Below are positions 1 through 8,785 of a stretch of DNA of 64,000 nt, one piece after another. Origin of the DNA: Alphaproteobacteria bacterium (GTDB lineage Bacteria; Pseudomonadota; Alphaproteobacteria; Acetobacterales; Acetobacteraceae). Made by a program: the position numbers and the translations under genes. A model generated the notes under the pieces. That model saw only the letters and a program-made list of their open reading frames with translations, searched no databases and was not told the origin of the DNA. Location of the stretch: assembly GCA_016869735.1 (NCBI GenBank), contig VGDL01000006.1, positions 29,784 through 93,783 of the forward strand, given 5' to 3'. Numbering within the stretch: the first letter of the stretch is position 1; each line of letters begins with the position of its first letter.

Positions 1-778
1 CCACAATGCCGACAAAGGCTGCGGCCTGATAACCGGCCACACCAGCCTCATTCGCCGTTGGCAATTCGGGCGCTTGCGGTAGCCGATCCGCCGCCGCCAC
101 TGCCAAAATCCGCACCGCGCCTTCACAGTGCAAAGGCAGCGCCGTGGAAATTTCCGTAATGGCGCCAGATATGGTGCCTGACACAAGATCAGGCGCCAGC
201 GCGCCCCCGCTGCCATAAGGGATATGGGTAATGCCGGCCCCGGTCGCCGCATTGAACATCTCAAGCGAAAGATGCGCCGCACTCGCAATGCCGGAAGACC
301 CGAAGCCGAGCCTGCCTGGATTGGCCTTTGAATGCGCCACAAGTTCGGCCACCGTTCGCACCGGCAGGCTGCGGTGCACAGCAATCACCATGGGCGTGCG
401 CACAAAAAGCCCAATCGGCATGAAATCGCGCATCGGGTCATAGCCAGGATTGGCCTGCACAGTGGGATTGATCGTGAGCGGCCCATTCGACCCGAGTAGA
501 ATAGTGTAACCATCCGGTCGCATCCGCGCGACCTGCTGGGCGGCGACACTGCCGCCCGCGCCGGCGCGATTTTCCACAATCACAGGCTGGCCAAGCTTCG
601 CCGACATGGCGGGCGCGCAGGCACGCGCTGTCAGGTCCGAATTCCCGCCCGGCGCGAAGGGCACGATCAGGCGGATGGGCTTATCGGGGAAGGCGGCCTG
701 GGCACGCAGTGGCATTGACAGGATTGGCGTTGCGGCAAGGGCTGTCAGCATCGCGCGGCGCGTTGAGGTGAAATTCAT
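1..778 (-). CDS. Bug/TctC-family tripartite tricarboxylate transporter binding protein (3' truncated by window edge)
   Basis: Read from the reverse complement. ATG at 778 opens a protein with a signal peptide (RRAMLTALAATPILS...RAQA) and the Bug-family N-terminus PDKPIRLIVPFAPGGNSD, followed by ENRAGAGGS and PDGYTILLGS, all typical of periplasmic TctC-like receptors for carboxylates. The frame is open to base 1, about 259 residues, so roughly 60 C-terminal residues lie outside. It sits 114 bp downstream of the cupin gene on the same strand and may belong to the RuBisCO-like operon. The ligand is unknown and no TctA/TctB membrane genes are visible. Confidence 0.9.
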   Translation of the reverse strand, partial: MNFTSTRRAMLTALAATPILSMPLRAQAAFPDKPIRLIVPFAPGGNSDLTARACAPAMSAKLGQPVIVENRAGAGGSVAAQQVARMRPDGYTILLGSNGPLTINPTVQANPGYDPMRDFMPIGLFVRTPMVIAVHRSLPVRTVAELVAHSKANPGRLGFGSSGIASAAHLSLEMFNAATGAGITHIPYGSGGALAPDLVSGTISGAITEISTALPLHCEGAVRILAVAAADRLPQAPELPTANEAGVAGYQAAAFVGIV

Positions 779-892
779 GTTTTCTGTCCGTTTCCCGATT
801 TTGGCGGCAAGCTTGCGGCGCCCGGGCGGGGCTGGCAGGCCCTTGCTATCGAAGCACTGGCGCGGCTTGGTTATCGGTCAGGGCAACGCGCC

Positions 893-1327
893 TTAGACGC
901 GAATGAAGGCAGCAACCTGGTCACTGCGCCGCAGCGCTGCCAAATCATCTTCGTCCGGCAATTGCGGGCGATCACGCTCGGCCGCCACTAGGCACATAAA
1001 GCCAAGCGGCGCATCCTCAGCCGCACGAAACTGATGCCATTGCAGCGGTCCGATTTCGACCAGATCATGCTCAGCGATATCGGTGATCTCATCACCCACC
1101 AGGCAGCCGCCTCGGCCACGCAAAATCAGCACCCAATGGATATGCTCATGCCGTTCCAGTGTGGAGTGGCCGCCGGGCTGCACTTCAAAATAGCGCCACT
1201 GGACGGGTAGGCTTTCCGCACCTTCAAACAGGATTTGGCGCGTCACATCCTTGTAGGGACCGCCTTCCTTGTAGGACAGGACGGGCACATTTTCCCAGCC
1301 GAAGGCATTGAAGCGACGCACGGTCAT
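893..1327 (-). CDS. Cupin-domain protein, partner of the RuBisCO-like protein
   Basis: A 144-residue single-domain cupin. The first motif is visible as RHEHIHWVLILRGRG (about residues 58-72) with metal-ligand histidines, and the second as EIGPLQWHQFRA (about 90-101). Its ATG overlaps the upstream stop (ATGA, 1324-1327), indicating translational coupling to the RuBisCO-like gene. In Rhodospirillum rubrum a RuBisCO-like isomerase works with a cupin methylsulfurylase that releases methanethiol from 1-methylthioxylulose 5-phosphate. A similar role is possible here, but the pairing alone does not prove the substrate. Confidence 0.85.
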   Translation of the reverse strand: MTVRRFNAFGWENVPVLSYKEGGPYKDVTRQILFEGAESLPVQWRYFEVQPGGHSTLERHEHIHWVLILRGRGGCLVGDEITDIAEHDLVEIGPLQWHQFRAAEDAPLGFMCLVAAERDRPQLPDEDDLAALRRSDQVAAFIRV

Positions 1328-2469
1328 TCGGCGGCCTTTCTGGCTGAAACAGCGCTTTCGATGGCGGCGATGAAGGCGCGCGCGCCAATTTCGGGATCGG
1401 GCGAATGGCGCATCAGCGCGCCGCCAATCAGAAACACCGCATCATGGCCAAAAGCCGCCACCATGCTGTCTATGCGTTCAATGGACATGCCACCCGCCGG
1501 GGAAGGGAAACCAGATTTTACCTCGCCCAGCCGTTCCCGCATGGCAATGGCCAGATCGCGGCATTCCTGCTCCGTAAAGGTGAAGCGCCCACCGGCATTG
1601 GGAAAGACCGAGATATCCGCACCAAAAACCCGAAACAACCGCCCGAGCAGCATGGCCGGCGTCATGCCATGCTCAGGGTCATGGAAATGCGTCCCCGAAA
1701 AGCTTGGATGAGCCATGACCGCGAGGCCGTATTTGCGCGCCAAATAAAAGCCTGTGTCAGGCCCGATCAGCAAGGGTGCGATCAGCGCGCCGGCACAGCC
1801 CTCGGCAGCCGCGAAGGCCATTTGGTCTTCGATTTGATCAAACCGCCCGGAGACCATGGGGAAATAAAGCGTCTTGCGCCCTGTTTTGGCATTGGCGTTG
1901 CGGATCGCTTCCTGCAGCCGGGCCACCCTTTCCCTGAAGGGGTGGAAGGGCTGGTCCATCAGCCCGTGATCATCCTTGATCACATCAAGCCCGCCAAGCG
2001 CGTAACCAGCCGCAAGCCGGGCCAATTCCGGCACGGAAAGCCCAAGCGGCTTGATCGCCGTTGCGGCCAAAGGCCGGCCATAAACGCCAAGCCCTTCCCG
2101 CAAGCCCGCCACCCCAAAACGCGGCCCGCCAAAGGCGCGCAACTGCTCCGTCGTCAGTCGGACATCAATGATCCTGATGCCGCGCCTGATCGAGATATTG
2201 CCAAAGACGACATTCAGCAGATTGGGGATCGAATCATTGACGATATCGGCGCGGTAGCTGATGGCGACATCGAAGGCCCGCGATGGGGAAGGGCAGGGCG
2301 TAATGGCTTCAACCTGCCCCACAATCCCCGCGTCCCAGATGGCCTGCGGCACGCATTCACCCGGGATTTCGACCGTTTCCTCAAGGCAGATATCTTTCGC
2401 ATGGGCTTCAATGGGCCGCGAATCATCCGGGGTGATGCGATAGAGAATCTGAAACCGCGGCGCGCCCAT
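1324..2469 (-). CDS. RuBisCO-like protein (form IV)
   Basis: 381 residues if started at ATG 2469, which has GGAGAGG about ten bases upstream; the TTG ten codons earlier has no better site. It shows the RuBisCO large-chain barrel: ATAIKPLGLS (Lys of the first active-site motif kept, second Lys lost), GGLDVIKDDHGL (carbamylated-Lys motif with Asp kept but the usual Glu replaced by His), and FPNAGGRFTF. No canonical loop-6 lysine motif is seen, so it should not fix CO2. Known RuBisCO-like proteins act in methylthio-sugar phosphate isomerisation or in apionate-type sugar-acid catabolism. The coupled cupin favours the former and the nearby Bug receptor fits the latter. Confidence 0.92.
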   Translation of the reverse strand: MGAPRFQILYRITPDDSRPIEAHAKDICLEETVEIPGECVPQAIWDAGIVGQVEAITPCPSPSRAFDVAISYRADIVNDSIPNLLNVVFGNISIRRGIRIIDVRLTTEQLRAFGGPRFGVAGLREGLGVYGRPLAATAIKPLGLSVPELARLAAGYALGGLDVIKDDHGLMDQPFHPFRERVARLQEAIRNANAKTGRKTLYFPMVSGRFDQIEDQMAFAAAEGCAGALIAPLLIGPDTGFYLARKYGLAVMAHPSFSGTHFHDPEHGMTPAMLLGRLFRVFGADISVFPNAGGRFTFTEQECRDLAIAMRERLGEVKSGFPSPAGGMSIERIDSMVAAFGHDAVFLIGGALMRHSPDPEIGARAFIAAIESAVSARKAAE

Positions 2470-2499
2470 AAAGCCCTGAAACCTCTCCAACCCTGCCAA

Positions 2500-2665
2500 A
2501 GGGCAGCCAAGCCCCCAAATACCGTCCTGGCGTTTATGGGAGACAATCCCACAATCGCCAAGGTCCCGGCCCCGGCGACTTTCCGGCAGAAGCAGAGCGC
2601 CGCCGATTTCACCCGACCGCGAAATGCTCTATCCACCTCCCGAAGGTAGCAGCGGGGGCCAAACC
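2500..2665. promoter_or_regulatory. Divergent intergenic region between RuBisCO-like operon and maoC
   Basis: This gap must hold the promoters of the leftward RuBisCO-like/cupin operon and the rightward maoC gene. A short dyad TGGGA-N5-TCCCA lies at 2539-2553 and could be an operator. No clear -35/-10 pair was recognised. A long antisense frame runs through it but is a GC-rich shadow. Confidence 0.35.
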
Positions 2666-3109
2666 ATGGCGGAACTCTATTTCTTTGAAGACCTCACGGT
2701 GGGGCTGACCGCCAAATTTTCCAAAACCATTACGGAAGCCGATATCGTGCTGTTCGCCGCCGTCACCGGCGATACCAACCCCATGCATCTGGATGCGGAA
2801 TATGCCGCAACCTCCATTTTCAAGGAACGCATCGCGCATGGGATGCTGGCGGCGGGTTTGATTACCAAGGTGCTGGGCACGCAGCTCCCCGGGCCGGGCA
2901 CAATCTATATGTCGCAAACGCTGAAGTTCCGCGCCCCGGTGAAAATCGGCGAAACCGTCACCGCCATTGTCGAAGTCGCCGCACTCCATCCCGAAAAGCA
3001 CCGTGCGACACTGAAAACCGTGTGTCTCGTCAAGGGTGAACCGGTGCTAGAGGGGGAGGCTTATGTCTCCGTCCCCTCCCGCGCGGCCATCACCAAAGCG
3101 GCGGAGTAA
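2666..3109 (+). CDS. MaoC-like (R)-specific enoyl-CoA hydratase
   Basis: A 147-residue hot-dog-fold protein. The hydratase-2 motif is present: DTNPMHLDAEYA followed by RIAHGMLAAGL, carrying the Asp/His catalytic pair of PhaJ-like enzymes that hydrate trans-2-enoyl-CoA to (R)-3-hydroxyacyl-CoA. ATG 2666 is preferred because homologues begin close to the YFEDL-like segment; an in-frame start 14 codons upstream adds only low-complexity residues. It is four bases upstream of the next gene. The physiological acyl-CoA is unknown; polyhydroxyalkanoate supply or fatty-acid metabolism are usual. Confidence 0.88.
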   Translation: MAELYFFEDLTVGLTAKFSKTITEADIVLFAAVTGDTNPMHLDAEYAATSIFKERIAHGMLAAGLITKVLGTQLPGPGTIYMSQTLKFRAPVKIGETVTAIVEVAALHPEKHRATLKTVCLVKGEPVLEGEAYVSVPSRAAITKAAE

Positions 3110-3113
3110 GCCC

Positions 3114-3695
3114 ATGCGCCGCGTTTGCGTCTTTGCCGGTTCCGCCGCCGGCGCCCGCCCGGAGTATGCCGCCGCCGCCGCCGCGCTGGGGCAGGAGATC
3201 GCCGCGCGCGGGCTTGGCCTGGTTTATGGCGGGGGCGGGGTTGGGCTGATGGGCGCGGTTTCCGCCGCCGCGCAGGCCGCAGGAGCCGAGGTGATTGGCA
3301 TCATTCCCCATGGACTGGTCGCACGCGAAGCCGGCGCCAAGCAGCTCAAGGATATGCGCGTGGTTGGGTCCATGCATGAACGCAAGGCGCTGATGGCCGA
3401 GCTTTCCGATGGCTTCATTGTGCTGCCCGGCGGCTATGGCAGCCTGGAAGAAGCCGTGGAAACGCTCACGTGGTTGCAGCTTGGCATTCAGCGCAAGGGC
3501 ATCGTGTTTGTGGATACGCTCGGCTATTGGCAGAAGCTGATGGGCGCACTTGATCACATGGTGGCGGAAGGCTTTGTGCGGGCGGAAATGCGCGAAGCGG
3601 CCATGCTGGCGCCGGATGGTGCCGCCGCGATTGATGCACTTGCGCGTTTCACGCCGCCCGATGTGCCGCGCTGGCTGAACCCCGGAGAAACCTGA
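3114..3695 (+). CDS. LOG-family / TIGR00730 nucleotide 5'-monophosphate phosphoribohydrolase
   Basis: 193 residues from ATG 3114. The Rossmann-like N-terminus (RRVCVFAGSAAGARPEYA), the GGGGVGLMGAV loop and the PGGYGSLEE motif (the family consensus is PGGxGTxxE, here with Ser) identify a LOG-type protein. Members release the base from nucleoside monophosphates, including cytokinin ribotides; some are annotated as lysine-decarboxylase-like without that activity. It is packed between maoC and ribF, the latter start overlapping this stop by one base (TGATG). Confidence 0.9.
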   Translation: MRRVCVFAGSAAGARPEYAAAAAALGQEIAARGLGLVYGGGGVGLMGAVSAAAQAAGAEVIGIIPHGLVAREAGAKQLKDMRVVGSMHERKALMAELSDGFIVLPGGYGSLEEAVETLTWLQLGIQRKGIVFVDTLGYWQKLMGALDHMVAEGFVRAEMREAAMLAPDGAAAIDALARFTPPDVPRWLNPGET

Positions 3696-4621
3696 TGGCA
3701 GCGCAAATCTTCGCCGATTGGCGGGCCATCCCCAAGGAAGCGCGCGGTGCGACGGTCGCACTCGGCAATTTTGATGGCGTGCATTTGGGCCATGTCGCGG
3801 TGCTGAAGGCAGCGCAGGCGGCGCGGCCTGATCTGCCGCTGGCGGTGCTGAGCTTTGAGCCCCATCCGCGTGAGCATTTCCGCCCGGATGACCCGCCCTT
3901 TCGGCTGACCTTGCTGCCGGCCAAGGCAGCCTGCCTTAGCGATGCCGGGGCGCGGTTTATCTATGCGCTCAGCTTTGATGATGAATTCGCCGCCCTTTCG
4001 GCGGAAGCCTTTGTGGATCAGGTGCTGCATAAGGCGCTGGGCGCCAAGCATTTGGCCTGCGGGCCGGATTTCGCCTTTGGCCATCGGCGCGGGGGGGATG
4101 TGCGTTTTCTGGCGCGTGAGGCCGCCGCGCGCGGTATGGGGCTTTCCATTGTGCCGCCCGTGGAACAGGGCGGTGAGGCGATATCCTCCACCCGCATTCG
4201 CCGGCTGTTGCAGGATGGCTACCCGGAACGCGCGGCGGAAAAGCTGGGCCGCGCTTGGGAAATCCGCGGCACGGTGGTGCATGGGGATAAGCTTGGCCGC
4301 GTGCTGGGCTGGCCCACGGCCAATGTTTGGCTCGATCGCCATTTGGAACCGGCGCGCGGCGTTTATGCGGTCACGGTGGCGCTGCCGGGGGGCGGGACAG
4401 CGAAGGGCGTTGCGAATATCGGGCGCCGGCCGACACTGGGCGGCGATAAGGTGACGCGGTTGGAGGTTTATATCTTCGATTTCGCGGGCGATATTTACGG
4501 CCAGGAAATCGGCGTGCGGCTGGTGCAGTTCCTGCGCCCGGATGCGAAGTTTGACGGGCTGGAAACGCTCAAGGCCGCGATTGAACAGGATGTGGCCAAT
4601 GCCCGCGCTGCGCTGGCTTGA
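3695..4621 (+). CDS. ribF: Bifunctional riboflavin kinase / FAD synthetase
   Basis: 308 residues, normal for RibF. The N-terminal FMN adenylyltransferase half shows LGNFDGVHLGH near residue 24 and GPDFAFGHRRGGD near 124; the C-terminal riboflavin kinase half shows VVHGDKLGRVLGWPTANV near 194. It converts riboflavin to FMN and then FAD in the cytoplasm. The ATG overlaps the preceding stop by one base, so it is probably co-translated with the LOG gene. ileS follows after 161 bp with a hairpin between them. Confidence 0.96.
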   Translation: MAAQIFADWRAIPKEARGATVALGNFDGVHLGHVAVLKAAQAARPDLPLAVLSFEPHPREHFRPDDPPFRLTLLPAKAACLSDAGARFIYALSFDDEFAALSAEAFVDQVLHKALGAKHLACGPDFAFGHRRGGDVRFLAREAAARGMGLSIVPPVEQGGEAISSTRIRRLLQDGYPERAAEKLGRAWEIRGTVVHGDKLGRVLGWPTANVWLDRHLEPARGVYAVTVALPGGGTAKGVANIGRRPTLGGDKVTRLEVYIFDFAGDIYGQEIGVRLVQFLRPDAKFDGLETLKAAIEQDVANARAALA

Positions 4622-4689
4622 CCACCCGCATGGCCCGCGCCCATAAGCCGCCCCATGAAAATGATGGCGTTCGGCATACGAATTACGCG

Positions 4690-4727
4690 CCCGGCCTTCT
4701 GCTGAAGGCCGGGACCAAGCGTTTTTT
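4690..4727 (+). terminator. Hairpin with T-run between ribF and ileS
   Basis: A perfect 10-bp stem (CCCGGCCTTC at 4690-4699, GAAGGCCGGG at 4704-4713) with loop TGCT is followed eight bases later by six T (4722-4727). The gap between stem and T-run is longer than in an ideal intrinsic terminator, so it may be a weak terminator of the ribF operon or a leader structure ahead of ileS. Confidence 0.5.
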
Positions 4728-4782
4728 CGCCACCCCAGCCGCCCCCTCGGCGGCCCGAGATTAGCCCGCAAGGCTCGAAAAC

Positions 4783-7608
4783 ATGACCGATACCCCAAAA
4801 GAGGCCCGCGATTATCGCGGCACCGTCTTCCTGCCGCAGACCGGCTTTCCGATGCGCGGCGATTTGCCGAAGCGCGAACCCGATATGCTGGCGCGCTGGG
4901 ACCGCCTGAAACTGTGGGAGAGGCTCCGCGCGCAGTCCAAAGGGCGTGAGAGTTTTGTCCTGCATGACGGCCCGCCCTATGCCAATGGAAATCTGCATAT
5001 CGGCCATGCGCTCAATAAGATTTTGAAGGATGTGATCAACCGCGCCGCGCAAATGGCCGGCTATAATGCGAATTACGTCCCCGGTTGGGATTGCCACGGC
5101 CTGCCGATTGAATGGAAGGTTGAAGAAGAATACCGCAACAAGGGCCGCGACAAGGATGCGGTGCCCGTTCTGGATTTCCGCGCCGAATGCCGCGCCTATG
5201 CCGAACATTGGCTTCAAGTGCAGCGCGAAGAATTTATCCGCCTGGGTGTCGCCGGTGATTGGGCGGATCGCTATGCAACGATGGATTTCGCCTCGGAAGC
5301 TGCCATCGCCGCTGAGATCAGCAAGTTTTTGATGAATGGGTCACTCTATCGCGGGCTGCGCCCCGTGATGTGGAGCCCGGTGGAAAAAACCGCGCTGGCG
5401 GAAGCCGAGATTGAATATCACGACCATGTCAGCCCGACGCTGCATGCGAAGTTCCGCATTCTGAAAGCGGGCGCGGCTGATCTGGTCGGCGCGGATGTGG
5501 TGATCTGGACCACCACGCCCTGGACCATGCCGGGCAATCGCGCGGTCGCTTACGGGGCTGAAATTGATTACGCGCTTTTGCATGTCGAAGGCTTGGCTGA
5601 GAAATCCTATTTGAAAATCGGTGATCGGCTGCTGGTGGCGCTGCCCTTGTTGCCGCAATTCGAAAAGGATGCCGGCGTCGGCGCGCATAGCATCAAGCGC
5701 GTGATCAAGGGCGCCGAACTTTCGGGCGCCATCGCGGCGCATCCGCTGCGCGGGCATGGCTATGAATTCGATGTGCCGTTGCTCCCTGGTGATTTCGTCA
5801 CCACCGAAGCCGGCACGGGGTTTGTGCATATCGCGCCTGGTCATGGAGAGGATGACTTCAATCTGGGCCGCGCGCATAACCTGCCGATCCCTGAAACCGT
5901 GAACGACGACGGCACCTTCACCCATCACGCGCCGGGGTTTGAGGGCTTGCATGTCTTCAAGGCGCATACGGCGGTTTATGCGGCGATGGAGGCAGCGGGG
6001 ACGCTGGCCGCGACAGGCAAGCTCACGCATAGCTACCCGCATAGCTGGCGTTCCAAGAAGCCAGTGATTTTCCGCGCGACACCGCAGTGGTTCATCGCCA
6101 TGGATGACGCCAATGCGATCCGCGCGAAATCATTGGACGCGATTGCCAAGACGCATTTCGTACCGGATGCGGGGCGCAACCGCATCGGGTCCATGGTGGC
6201 AGCGCGGCCCGATTGGTGCATCAGCCGCCAGCGCGCCTGGGGCGTGCCGATTCCGGTATTCGTGGATCGCCGCACCGGTGAGCCTTTGCGGGACCCTGCC
6301 ATCATGGAACGCGTGGTTCAGGCTTTCCGGGATGAGGGCGCGGATGCCTGGTATAAGCCGGGTGCCACAGCGCGTTTCCTCGGCGAAGGGCGTGATCCGG
6401 CGGCTTATGAACAGGTGATGGATATTGTGGATGTCTGGTTTGAATCAGGCTCCACCCATGCCTTTGTGCTGCCGCCGCGCGGGTTGCCTTTCCCGGCTGA
6501 TCTTTATCTGGAAGGTTCGGACCAGCATCGCGGCTGGTTTCATTCATCGCTGCTTGAATCCGTGGGCACCAATGGTGTCGCGCCCTTCAAGGCCGTGCTG
6601 ACGCATGGTTTTGTGCTGGATGAACAGGGGCGGAAAATGTCCAAATCCATGGGCAATGTCACTGCGCCGCAGGATGTGATGAAGCAATATGGCGCGGATA
6701 TCCTGCGCCTTTGGGTGATGAATTCCGATACGGCGCTGGATTTGCGCATCGGTCCTGAAATCCTGAAGCAGCAGGCGGAATTGTATCGGCGCATCAGGAA
6801 TAGCTTGCGCTGGCTGCTTGGCAATCTGGATGGTTTTTCGGAAGATGAGATCGTTCCTTACGGCGAATTGCCGGAGCTTGAGCGTTGGTTGCTGCATCGT
6901 CTGACGGAATTGGATGCGAAGGTCAGGCGTGCGGTGGAAACCCATGACTGGACCGGGGTTTATCCGGAAATCCATCAGTTTTGCGCGACTGATCTTTCGG
7001 CGTTTTACTTCGATATCAGGAAGGACAGCCTTTACTGCGATGCGCCGGATGCGCTGCGCCGGCGTGCTGCGCGGACCGTGCTTGATGTTCTGCATCGCTG
7101 CCTTTGTGCTTGGTTCGCGCCGGTCTTGGTGTTCACCGCCGAGGAAGCCTGGTTGGCGCGTTTCCCTGATGAGGAAGGCAGCGTGCATTTGCTCGATTTC
7201 CCCTTCGTGCCGGAGGGTTGGAAGGATCCGGCCTTGGCTGCGAAATGGGCGCGCTTGCGTGATTTGCGGCGTGCCGTGACGGGTGTGCTGGAACGCGCGC
7301 GTGTGGCGCAGGAAATTGGTTCATCCTTGCAGGCTGCGCCTGTGTTGCATGTGGCGACGGATGATGCCGCGCTTTTGTCTCCTAACTTGTGGGCGGAGCT
7401 TTGCATCACCTCGGGCTTCGCCCTTTCGGATGCGTCGCCGCCTGAGGGCGCGTTTGTAGCCGATGGTGTCTCTGATGCTGCTGCGGTGTTCCGTGCTGCC
7501 CCTGGTTTGAAGTGTGACCGCTGTTGGCGTGTTCTGCCCGAAGTCGGCGAGTGTAGCGCCCATCCCACCTTATGCCGCCGCTGCGACGCAGTGGTCGAGG
7601 CGCTGTAA
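4783..7608 (+). CDS. ileS: Isoleucyl-tRNA synthetase
   Basis: 941 residues, full length. Class-I signatures are HIGH at residues 72-75 and KMSKS at about 618-622; the C-terminus carries a Zn-binding module with CDRCW and CRRC cysteine pairs. It charges tRNA-Ile with isoleucine and edits valine. The middle CP1 editing domain contains WTTTPWTMPGN. Its TAA overlaps the lspA ATG (TAATG), so translation of the two is coupled, a common ileS-lspA arrangement. Confidence 0.98.
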   Translation: MTDTPKEARDYRGTVFLPQTGFPMRGDLPKREPDMLARWDRLKLWERLRAQSKGRESFVLHDGPPYANGNLHIGHALNKILKDVINRAAQMAGYNANYVPGWDCHGLPIEWKVEEEYRNKGRDKDAVPVLDFRAECRAYAEHWLQVQREEFIRLGVAGDWADRYATMDFASEAAIAAEISKFLMNGSLYRGLRPVMWSPVEKTALAEAEIEYHDHVSPTLHAKFRILKAGAADLVGADVVIWTTTPWTMPGNRAVAYGAEIDYALLHVEGLAEKSYLKIGDRLLVALPLLPQFEKDAGVGAHSIKRVIKGAELSGAIAAHPLRGHGYEFDVPLLPGDFVTTEAGTGFVHIAPGHGEDDFNLGRAHNLPIPETVNDDGTFTHHAPGFEGLHVFKAHTAVYAAMEAAGTLAATGKLTHSYPHSWRSKKPVIFRATPQWFIAMDDANAIRAKSLDAIAKTHFVPDAGRNRIGSMVAARPDWCISRQRAWGVPIPVFVDRRTGEPLRDPAIMERVVQAFRDEGADAWYKPGATARFLGEGRDPAAYEQVMDIVDVWFESGSTHAFVLPPRGLPFPADLYLEGSDQHRGWFHSSLLESVGTNGVAPFKAVLTHGFVLDEQGRKMSKSMGNVTAPQDVMKQYGADILRLWVMNSDTALDLRIGPEILKQQAELYRRIRNSLRWLLGNLDGFSEDEIVPYGELPELERWLLHRLTELDAKVRRAVETHDWTGVYPEIHQFCATDLSAFYFDIRKDSLYCDAPDALRRRAARTVLDVLHRCLCAWFAPVLVFTAEEAWLARFPDEEGSVHLLDFPFVPEGWKDPALAAKWARLRDLRRAVTGVLERARVAQEIGSSLQAAPVLHVATDDAALLSPNLWAELCITSGFALSDASPPEGAFVADGVSDAAAVFRAAPGLKCDRCWRVLPEVGECSAHPTLCRRCDAVVEAL

Positions 7609-8165
7609 TGAAGGCGGGGTCCGGGGAGACACTGTCTCCCCGGCGGGGGTCTGGGGGCAGCGCCCCCGGCCTGTTCCGCCTTGGTCTGATATTCGCGGTT
7701 TTGATTTTTGTTTTCGATCAGCTTTCAAAGTGGATTGTGTTGGACGTGCTGTTCTTGCCCGAGGTCCAGCACATCCCCTTATTTTCGGCAGGCCCTTTTG
7801 GCCTTGATCTGACCATGGTCTGGAATCGGGGTGTGACGTTTGGCCTGTTTTCCGGCGATGGCCCTTGGAATCATGTGATTTTGGCTGGGGTTGCTGCGGC
7901 GATTGCCGTTTTTTTGCTCCGATGGCTGGCGCGGGCCGAAGGGCGGATGGTGGCCTTGGCGCTTGGCGCTGTGATTGGTGGCGCCTTTGGCAATGTCTTG
8001 GATCGGTTGCGTTTTGGCGCGGTGGTGGATTTCGTGGATACCCATGCCTGGGGCTGGCATTGGTATGTGTTCAATGTGGCGGATGCGGCCATTATTTGTG
8101 GGGTTGGGGTGCTTTTGTTGGATGCCTTGTTGCCGCCACGCCAAACGCCTAAAGATAGCGTATGA
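7608..8165 (+). CDS. lspA: Lipoprotein signal peptidase (signal peptidase II)
   Basis: 185 residues with about four membrane segments. Family motifs are FDQLSKW after the first membrane segment, NRGVTFGLF, NVLDRLRFG and VVDFVD with the two catalytic aspartates, and WHWYVFNVADAAI. It cleaves prolipoprotein signal peptides in the inner membrane; the downstream gene is itself a lipoprotein. The cytoplasmic N-terminus is unusual: codons 5-22 come from a GC-rich palindromic repeat. ATG 7608 (overlapping the ileS stop) is the only plausible in-frame start, so the repeat appears to be translated. Confidence 0.95.
   Translation: MKAGSGETLSPRRGSGGSAPGLFRLGLIFAVLIFVFDQLSKWIVLDVLFLPEVQHIPLFSAGPFGLDLTMVWNRGVTFGLFSGDGPWNHVILAGVAAAIAVFLLRWLARAEGRMVALALGAVIGGAFGNVLDRLRFGAVVDFVDTHAWGWHWYVFNVADAAIICGVGVLLLDALLPPRQTPKDSV
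7616..7668. repeat. Double palindromic (REP-like) element inside the 5' end of lspA
   Basis: Two adjacent dyads: a perfect 11+1+11 palindrome at 7621-7643 (arm CCGGGGAGACA) and a second at 7652-7666 (GGGGGC-AGC-GCCCCC). Each is preceded by GGGGTC or GGGGGTC, suggesting two related half-units. The element keeps the lspA frame open and encodes a Gly/Ser/Pro/Arg-rich stretch before the first membrane helix. Confidence 0.75.
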
Positions 8166-8737
8166 TTCTTCGCCTCAAGACCCTTTTGCCTGCTCTTTCA
8201 CTGCTGCTGCTGGCCGGCTGTGGAGAGAATACGGCGCGCACGCTTGGTTTTATCCGGGATGCGCCCGATGAATTCCGTGTGACCACGCGCGCGCCGCTAT
8301 CCATGCCGCCGGATATGGCGGGGGGGTTGCCGCCGCCGCGCCCGGGTGCTGTGCGCCCGATGGAGCGCAGCCCGCGGGATGAGGCGGAGGCGGTGCTGGT
8401 GCCATCCTTGGCGCTGCGTGATCCGCGCCAGCAGCCGCGTGCGGCTGGGGGCAGTGTGGGTGAAATCGCGCTGTTACAGGCGGCGGGGCCAGCGCCTTCG
8501 GGCGATATTCGCCGTCAGGTAGATGAGGAAAGCCAGAGGCTGGACCGCCCGCCGCGTGATGTGGTGGATCGGCTGATTTTCTGGCGTGACCCACCGCCGC
8601 CAGGGATTGCGGTGGACCCTGCTCGGGAGCGGGAGCGTATCCGCGAAAATGCTGCCCTTGGGATTGAAGGCTCTGCCGGGGATACGCCCATTCAGCAGCC
8701 AAGGGCACGAAACCTGTTGCAGAGGCTTGGCTTCTGA
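8162..8737 (+). CDS. DUF3035-type lipoprotein
   Basis: 191 residues. A lipoprotein signal (LLPALSLLLLAGCGE, lipobox cysteine near residue 20) precedes a conserved segment (PDEFRVTTRAPLSMPPD) and a Pro/Arg-rich low-complexity rest, matching the DUF3035 family as I know it. The function is unknown. The start overlaps the lspA stop (ATGA), placing a predicted substrate directly behind its signal peptidase. Confidence 0.85.
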   Translation: MILRLKTLLPALSLLLLAGCGENTARTLGFIRDAPDEFRVTTRAPLSMPPDMAGGLPPPRPGAVRPMERSPRDEAEAVLVPSLALRDPRQQPRAAGGSVGEIALLQAAGPAPSGDIRRQVDEESQRLDRPPRDVVDRLIFWRDPPPPGIAVDPARERERIRENAALGIEGSAGDTPIQQPRARNLLQRLGF

Positions 8738-8785
8738 ACATGTTGTGGGCTGGTTTCCGGCCCGGCTGATACCATCTCTGGGGGT

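Noticed and set aside
1405..2649. 414-codon rightward open frame opposite the RuBisCO-like gene
   Set aside because: Antisense shadow; the leftward frame has active-site motifs, a ribosome site and operon overlap.
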